Origin: Thermoguttaceae bacterium | GTDB taxonomy: Bacteria; Planctomycetota; Planctomycetia; Pirellulales; Thermoguttaceae | Reading direction: 5' to 3' | DNA: 8,454 nucleotides | NCBI GenBank assembly: GCA_024653385.1 | Contig: JANLFZ010000274.1 | Coordinates: 1 to 8,454, forward strand | In this document: positions 5,286-8,454 of the stretch, one piece after another | How the letters are laid out: every line of letters begins with the position of its first letter | Position numbering within the stretch: the stretch's first letter is position 1 | Made by a program: the position numbers and the translations under genes | Notes under the pieces: model-generated | What the model was told of the DNA's origin: nothing | The model's database searches: none | The model's input: only the letters and a program-made list of their open reading frames with translations

Positions 5286-6476
5286 ATGCCCGCGACACGC
5301 CCGACCCGTCTTTGCCTCTTCCTGCTCCCGCTGCTCGTGGCGGTGCCGGCCTGCGTCGAGCTGACCGGGCAGCGGATCACCTGGTCCTACGATGCCGCCA
5401 CCGACGAACTCCAGATCCTGCTCTTCTACGACGGCATCCACGACTCGGGCAACGACTCCAACGGCAAGGGCCGCGAACAGATTCCCGAGTTCGTGGCCAA
5501 ACGGAATGTCATGCTCTTGGATTGGGTCGGGCACGTGCAATGGGACGCAATCCGCGCCAAAGCCGATGATCCCAGCGCTACGTCCCTCGATCGCGACTGG
5601 GCCCGGCTGGCCCTGAACATTCAGGTCGAGGTCGTCGGTCGGTACCGCGAGCCCGACGGCCGCGTCGGCGCCCTCCAGCGACTGACGATCCCCAAGGCCC
5701 GCGCGTTCGTCGACGAGTTGAACCGCCTCATCGACCGCACCATCCTCGAGGGGCCGCCTGGCGTCCTTGCGCGCATGCAGGCCCGCATGGTTGCCGCCGC
5801 CAAGGCGGGGCACGCATGGGTGGCCCTGGAAGGCAACGCGATCCGCGTCGCCGTGCCGGTCGACTCCGACGAGTGGACCGTGGCGAAGGCCCAAGCCCTG
5901 CGGGAACTCGGCCAGTCGGTTGCACGGATGCTCGGCGAGCAGGCACAACCCGACGAGAAAAAGACGTTCGACGACGGTCTGCGGGCACTCACCGCGGCGC
6001 CGATCTCGTACCTCGAAGAGGAAGGGCGCGTCGAGTTCGTCGTTGGCCGGCGCAAGACCCCGAGCACGCTCCGACTGACGATCCGCCACGAGTACGAGCC
6101 GAGCCTCGAGCCGGTGGTGGCCCAGGCCGTGAAGACCGATCTCGACGCGGCTCTGGCCGACGCGATGCTGAGCAGGCCGAACGACGCGCCCGCGGCGATC
6201 CGCGCCGTGCTCGCCTGGGGACCGCCCGAGGAGCCGATCCGCGCCCTGGTGGCCGCCGCCGAACGCGGCGACGCCGGGCGCAGGGCTGCCGCCCTCAAAC
6301 AACTCGCGGCCCGGGCCGAAGCGTGGAATCGCGCCGGGCGTTTGCCCACGGCGCCGATCGAGTTCGCCGTGTCCGCGAAGACGCTCGACGCCTGGAAGCG
6401 CTGGTACGGCCGGATGCGCCAGTATCCGCTGTTCTTGGAAGACCGGCCCGCTGCCACGCAGAAGCCGAAGGGCTGA
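5286..6476 (+). CDS. Predicted lipoprotein or secreted protein, unknown function
   Basis: A 396-aa protein that I cannot place in a named family. The N-terminus has basic residues (R5, R8), a hydrophobic core (about 9-20) and then VPAC with C23. This resembles a lipobox although proline at -2 is unusual, so it is either an anchored lipoprotein or an ordinary secreted protein. After it comes a beta-rich stretch (ELTGQRITWSYDAATDELQI, 25-44; LLFYDGIHDSG, 45-55). The middle and C-terminal parts are mainly helical and rich in Ala, Arg and Glu, with charged segments near 200-230 and 275-345. There is no transmembrane segment beyond the signal and no enzyme motif that I recognise. The LamG-esterase gene follows after 33 nt on the same strand and is probably cotranscribed; both products are exported, so they may act together outside the cytoplasm. 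Ends in a short polar tail. Confidence 0.75.
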   Translation: MPATRPTRLCLFLLPLLVAVPACVELTGQRITWSYDAATDELQILLFYDGIHDSGNDSNGKGREQIPEFVAKRNVMLLDWVGHVQWDAIRAKADDPSATSLDRDWARLALNIQVEVVGRYREPDGRVGALQRLTIPKARAFVDELNRLIDRTILEGPPGVLARMQARMVAAAKAGHAWVALEGNAIRVAVPVDSDEWTVAKAQALRELGQSVARMLGEQAQPDEKKTFDDGLRALTAAPISYLEEEGRVEFVVGRRKTPSTLRLTIRHEYEPSLEPVVAQAVKTDLDAALADAMLSRPNDAPAAIRAVLAWGPPEEPIRALVAAAERGDAGRRAAALKQLAARAEAWNRAGRLPTAPIEFAVSAKTLDAWKRWYGRMRQYPLFLEDRPAATQKPKG

Positions 6477-6499
6477 CCACGCCACTGTTGTTTCCACAC

Positions 6500-6503
6500 G
6501 GAG
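6500..6503 (+). promoter_or_regulatory. Ribosome binding site of the LamG-esterase gene
   Basis: GGAG lies 6 nt before the ATG at 6510, in the 33-nt gap after the lipoprotein gene. No separate promoter is evident in this gap, which supports cotranscription. Confidence 0.5.
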
Positions 6504-6509
6504 CACACC

Positions 6510-8132
6510 ATGACACTTGCTCGCGTACTCGTTTCCGGCCTTACCCTTGCCCTCTCGTGGGCTGCCGCCACCGCCGCCGAGCCGCTCGTGTACGAGCGGT
6601 TCGAGAACTCGACCGTGGGAAAGATCGCCGGCGGGGTGAGTTTCACCAACGACGTGGTGGGCCACGGCGGCCTGGTCGTGCCGAACCAGGCGGCGGCCGT
6701 GTTCGACGGCAAGCCCGGCACGTGCGTCCATCACGGCCCCGACGTGAAAATCACCGCGCCCGACTTCACGGTCGAGGCGTTCGTCAAGGTCGCCGGCACG
6801 GCGGACTACCAGACGATCGCCGCCGCGTGGAACGAAGACGAAAACCAGCGTTCGTGGGCCCTGGTCGTATCGCCGGGCGGTGGATTGCGGTTCGACGTCT
6901 CGCCCGACGGCGGCTTTCATGCGGGCAACGTGCTGGCCACCCCCACCGACGTGATCGAGCCCGGCACGTGGTACCACGTGGCCGCGGTCAGCCAGGGCAG
7001 CACGAGCCGGTTGTACGTCAACGGCCGCGAGGTGCTGAGCAAGCGCCGGGCAATCCCCGGCATCTTCGCGGGCAAGGCGAATCTCAAGATCGCAAGCGCC
7101 GACCGGTACGCCACCGAGGGTCCCCGGCCGCTTTGCGGCTGCCTCGACGAGGTGCGCATCACGCCCGCGGCCCTCGCGCCCGATCAGTTCCTCAAGACCC
7201 GGCAGCCCATGCCCGAGGTGCAACTCCCAGGTCCGCCCGAAAAGTACGCCATGCCCTTCGTGGCGACGAGCAAGGACGACGCGATGGTTTGGCAAGAGCG
7301 GGCCCGGGCGAGGCTCCTGGAACTGGTCGCCAAGCAGGAGCCGCGTTACTCGCTCGACGAGGTGCCGATCGACCTGAAGCTGGACAAGCCCGAGGACCGG
7401 GGCGCGTACACGCTGTACAAGGCCAGTTTCCAGGCCAATAGCAAGACGCCGTTGCGCCGCCTTGGGTTGCTTGCCGTGCCCAAGGGCCAGGGGCCGTTTC
7501 CGGCGATGCTGGCGCTGCACGGTCACGGCGGTTCGGCCGAGGCGGTGTTCGACCCCAAGATCCTATACCACGGCATGGCCGATCGCTTTGCGCGGGGCGG
7601 CTACGTGGTCTTCGCCCCGTCGCTGCCGCACCGCCCGTATGCCGCGATGGAGCTGTGGGACCTGTTCCGCGCGGTCGAGGTCCTCCGCCTGCGGCCCGAG
7701 GTCGATCGCCAGCGGATCGGCGTGGGCGGGCTTTCGATGGGCGGCGAGTGGACGATGTGGATCGCCGCCTGCGACCCCCGCCTGAAGGTCGCCGTGGTCA
7801 GCGGATGGATGTGTACCACCGAGGGCGTGTTCTCGGTGCCCAACTGCAAGTGCTGGCGCTTGCCGGGCCTGGTCGAGCTGATGGACATCTGCGAGGTCCA
7901 CTTGCTTATCGCCCCGCGCCCGGTGCTCTTCGAAAGCGCCGCCCGCGACGGCTGCTTCCCCATCCGCTACACCAAAGAGGGTTTTGCGCGAATCCGGGCC
8001 GGGTACCAGGTATTCGGGGCCGCGGAGGCCGTGGCCCAAGACATCTGGGACGCGGGCCACGAGTGGCACGGCGCGATGGCCTATCCGTTCGTCGACAAGG
8101 TGCTGGGCGGCAACGCGGCCGCGGCGAAGTGA
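6510..8132 (+). CDS. Secreted LamG-domain alpha/beta-hydrolase (dienelactone hydrolase/acetyl xylan esterase-like)
   Basis: A 540-aa exported protein. Residues 1-23 form a signal peptide (hydrophobic 6-20, likely cut after ATAA, before EP). Residues about 26-228 are a LamG/concanavalin-A-like beta-sandwich: FTVEAFVKV (86-94), WALVVSPGGGLRFDV (116-130), PGTWYHVAAV (151-160), RLYVNGREV (167-175) and CLDEVRITPAAL (211-222). Residues about 255-532 are an alpha/beta-hydrolase with the oxyanion HGHGG (337-341), nucleophile S409 in GLSMG, APRPVLFES (468-476), acid D480 in RDGCFP and base H517 in GHEWHG (H520 is the alternative). The NCKCWRLPGL segment (445-454) matches the CxC...PGL seen in related esterases. 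The full catalytic triad suggests ester hydrolysis, perhaps acyl groups on polysaccharide, with LamG binding the glycan. The substrate is inferred only. It probably shares a transcript with the upstream lipoprotein gene. Confidence 0.9.
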   Translation: MTLARVLVSGLTLALSWAAATAAEPLVYERFENSTVGKIAGGVSFTNDVVGHGGLVVPNQAAAVFDGKPGTCVHHGPDVKITAPDFTVEAFVKVAGTADYQTIAAAWNEDENQRSWALVVSPGGGLRFDVSPDGGFHAGNVLATPTDVIEPGTWYHVAAVSQGSTSRLYVNGREVLSKRRAIPGIFAGKANLKIASADRYATEGPRPLCGCLDEVRITPAALAPDQFLKTRQPMPEVQLPGPPEKYAMPFVATSKDDAMVWQERARARLLELVAKQEPRYSLDEVPIDLKLDKPEDRGAYTLYKASFQANSKTPLRRLGLLAVPKGQGPFPAMLALHGHGGSAEAVFDPKILYHGMADRFARGGYVVFAPSLPHRPYAAMELWDLFRAVEVLRLRPEVDRQRIGVGGLSMGGEWTMWIAACDPRLKVAVVSGWMCTTEGVFSVPNCKCWRLPGLVELMDICEVHLLIAPRPVLFESAARDGCFPIRYTKEGFARIRAGYQVFGAAEAVAQDIWDAGHEWHGAMAYPFVDKVLGGNAAAAK

Positions 8133-8169
8133 GTCGCGTTGACGACCGCCGCTTTCAAGCAGATGTAGA

Positions 8170-8188
8170 GTGGGTGCTTTGCACCCAC
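8170..8188. repeat. Perfect hairpin downstream of the LamG-esterase gene
   Basis: gtgggtgc (8170-8177) and gcacccac (8181-8188) form an 8-bp inverted repeat with a TTT centre, 38 nt past the stop codon. No T-tract follows the right arm on the plus strand, so it is at best a weak terminator. It may instead end transcripts by protecting their 3' end, or be a dispersed REP-like element. Confidence 0.5.
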
Positions 8189-8311
8189 GCGCCATGCGGC
8201 AATTCCTTCGCTGGTTCGTGTGCGCAGAGCGCAGTCTGCATCTGATGCCCGAATCGGCGAAGCCGAGGCGAGAAGAAGCGGAAAAGGCGGGAAAAAAGCT
8301 CACTTGCCTTC

Positions 8312-8339
8312 TTGCGTCGCCGCTTGGGGCGGCTATACT
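8312..8339 (+). promoter_or_regulatory. Candidate sigma70-like promoter for a gene beyond the window
   Basis: TTGCGT (8312-8317) and TATACT (8334-8339) are 16 nt apart. The -10 matches five of six consensus bases and stands in a locally AT-richer patch of otherwise GC-rich DNA. No start codon with a good ribosome site follows before the window ends, so the target would lie downstream. Confidence 0.4.
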
Positions 8340-8402
8340 GATCGCTAGATTCTGCTCCTTCGGACGTAGCCGCCGGGGTTCTCTTGCCAACCAGAGCGGC
8401 GG

Positions 8403-8450
8403 GTCGGGTGGCACGGCCAGCGCGAAGCGATGGCCGTGGCTTGGCCCGAC
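8403..8450. repeat. REP-like imperfect palindrome at the window end
   Basis: A 48-nt imperfect palindrome. The outer arms gtcggg (8403-8408) and cccgac (8445-8450) pair over 6 bp. The inner arms cacggcca (8412-8419) and tggccgtg (8431-8438) pair over 8 bp. After one G-A mismatch, cgc (8421-8423) pairs with gcg (8427-8429) around a GAA loop. The long two-tier structure in a non-coding region is typical of dispersed REP/BIME-type elements. No T-tract follows before the window ends. Confidence 0.55.
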
Positions 8451-8454
8451 GGGC

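Larger units (their letters stand above)
8133..8454. other. Non-coding tail with palindromes and a candidate promoter
   Basis: A 322-nt stretch with no convincing gene on either strand. It holds a hairpin just after the esterase gene (8170-8188), a small 5-bp stem (tgcgc 8221-8225 with gcgca 8229-8233), a purine-rich A/G segment (about 8259-8297), a candidate promoter (8312-8339) and a REP-like palindrome at the end (8403-8450). These are listed separately where strong enough. Confidence 0.6.

Noticed and set aside
5816..7441. A 541-codon plus-strand open frame spanning the lipoprotein/esterase junction in another frame
   Set aside because: It overlaps both real genes in a shifted frame and yields an arginine-rich product without motifs.
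5133..7526. A 797-codon open frame on the minus strand opposite the lipoprotein and LamG-esterase genes
   Set aside because: It is antisense to two genes with export signals, ribosome sites and conserved motifs. Its product is Arg/Gly/Ala-rich with no domain I recognise, the usual result of GC-rich codon bias.
5180..8367. Shared 11-mer ccttcggacgt at 5180-5190 and 8357-8367 as evidence of one repeat family
   Set aside because: Matches of 11 bases are expected by chance in 8.4 kb, and the flanking sequence does not match.
1..8454. CRISPR array, tRNA, rRNA, insertion sequence or toxin-antitoxin pair
   Set aside because: I looked for regular direct repeats, cloverleaf-like segments, transposase motifs and small gene pairs and found none.

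Overview
The window is about 8.4 kb of GC-rich bacterial DNA. The gene set points to a planctomycete, probably of the Pirellulales/Gemmatales type. This is inferred from family content: a sugar phosphate isomerase/epimerase of the EVHPTE/FDPSHL type, DUF4058, a RhaT-type permease, a small secreted or membrane protein, a HTH_17 protein with the CPPRxEW tail, and a secreted LamG-esterase. There is no rRNA or tRNA gene to prove it. The window looks like ordinary chromosome. I see no integrase, transposase, CRISPR array, toxin-antitoxin pair or defence locus.

Layout. (1) Positions 3-581, plus strand: the C-terminal part of a TIM-barrel sugar phosphate isomerase/epimerase that begins outside the window. 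(2) 582-857: a gap with a candidate promoter and a nested inverted repeat in front of (3) a complete DegT/DnrJ/EryC1/StrS-family PLP aminotransferase at 858-2105. (4) A convergent 90-aa secreted or membrane protein (2102-2374, minus), whose stop codon interlocks with that of the aminotransferase. (5) A minus-strand pair: a RhaT-like L-rhamnose/H+ symporter (3457-4575), then a DUF4058 protein (2594-3373) that seems to have its own promoter. A terminator-like hairpin with a T-rich tail lies beyond DUF4058. (6) A divergent region (4576-4733) rich in inverted repeats, then a plus-strand winged-helix/HTH_17 DNA-binding protein (4734-5192). A perfect hairpin supplies the last codons of this gene. 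(7) A plus-strand pair with a 33-nt gap: a predicted lipoprotein of unknown function (5286-6476) and a secreted LamG plus alpha/beta-hydrolase (5'-LamG, 3'-esterase) protein (6510-8132). (8) 8133-8454: a non-coding tail with two further palindromes and a good sigma70-like promoter that probably serves a gene beyond the window.

Functional picture. Several genes fit sugar metabolism: an isomerase/epimerase, a sugar-type aminotransferase, a deoxysugar symporter and an extracytoplasmic carbohydrate-type esterase. They sit in at least four transcription units, however, and do not form one recognisable pathway. No rhamnose catabolic gene is next to rhaT. The most interesting material is small: dispersed REP-like palindromes (one contributing coding sequence), palindromes inside promoter spacers, and the lipoprotein/LamG-esterase pair. 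I do not see a clearly new multi-gene system.
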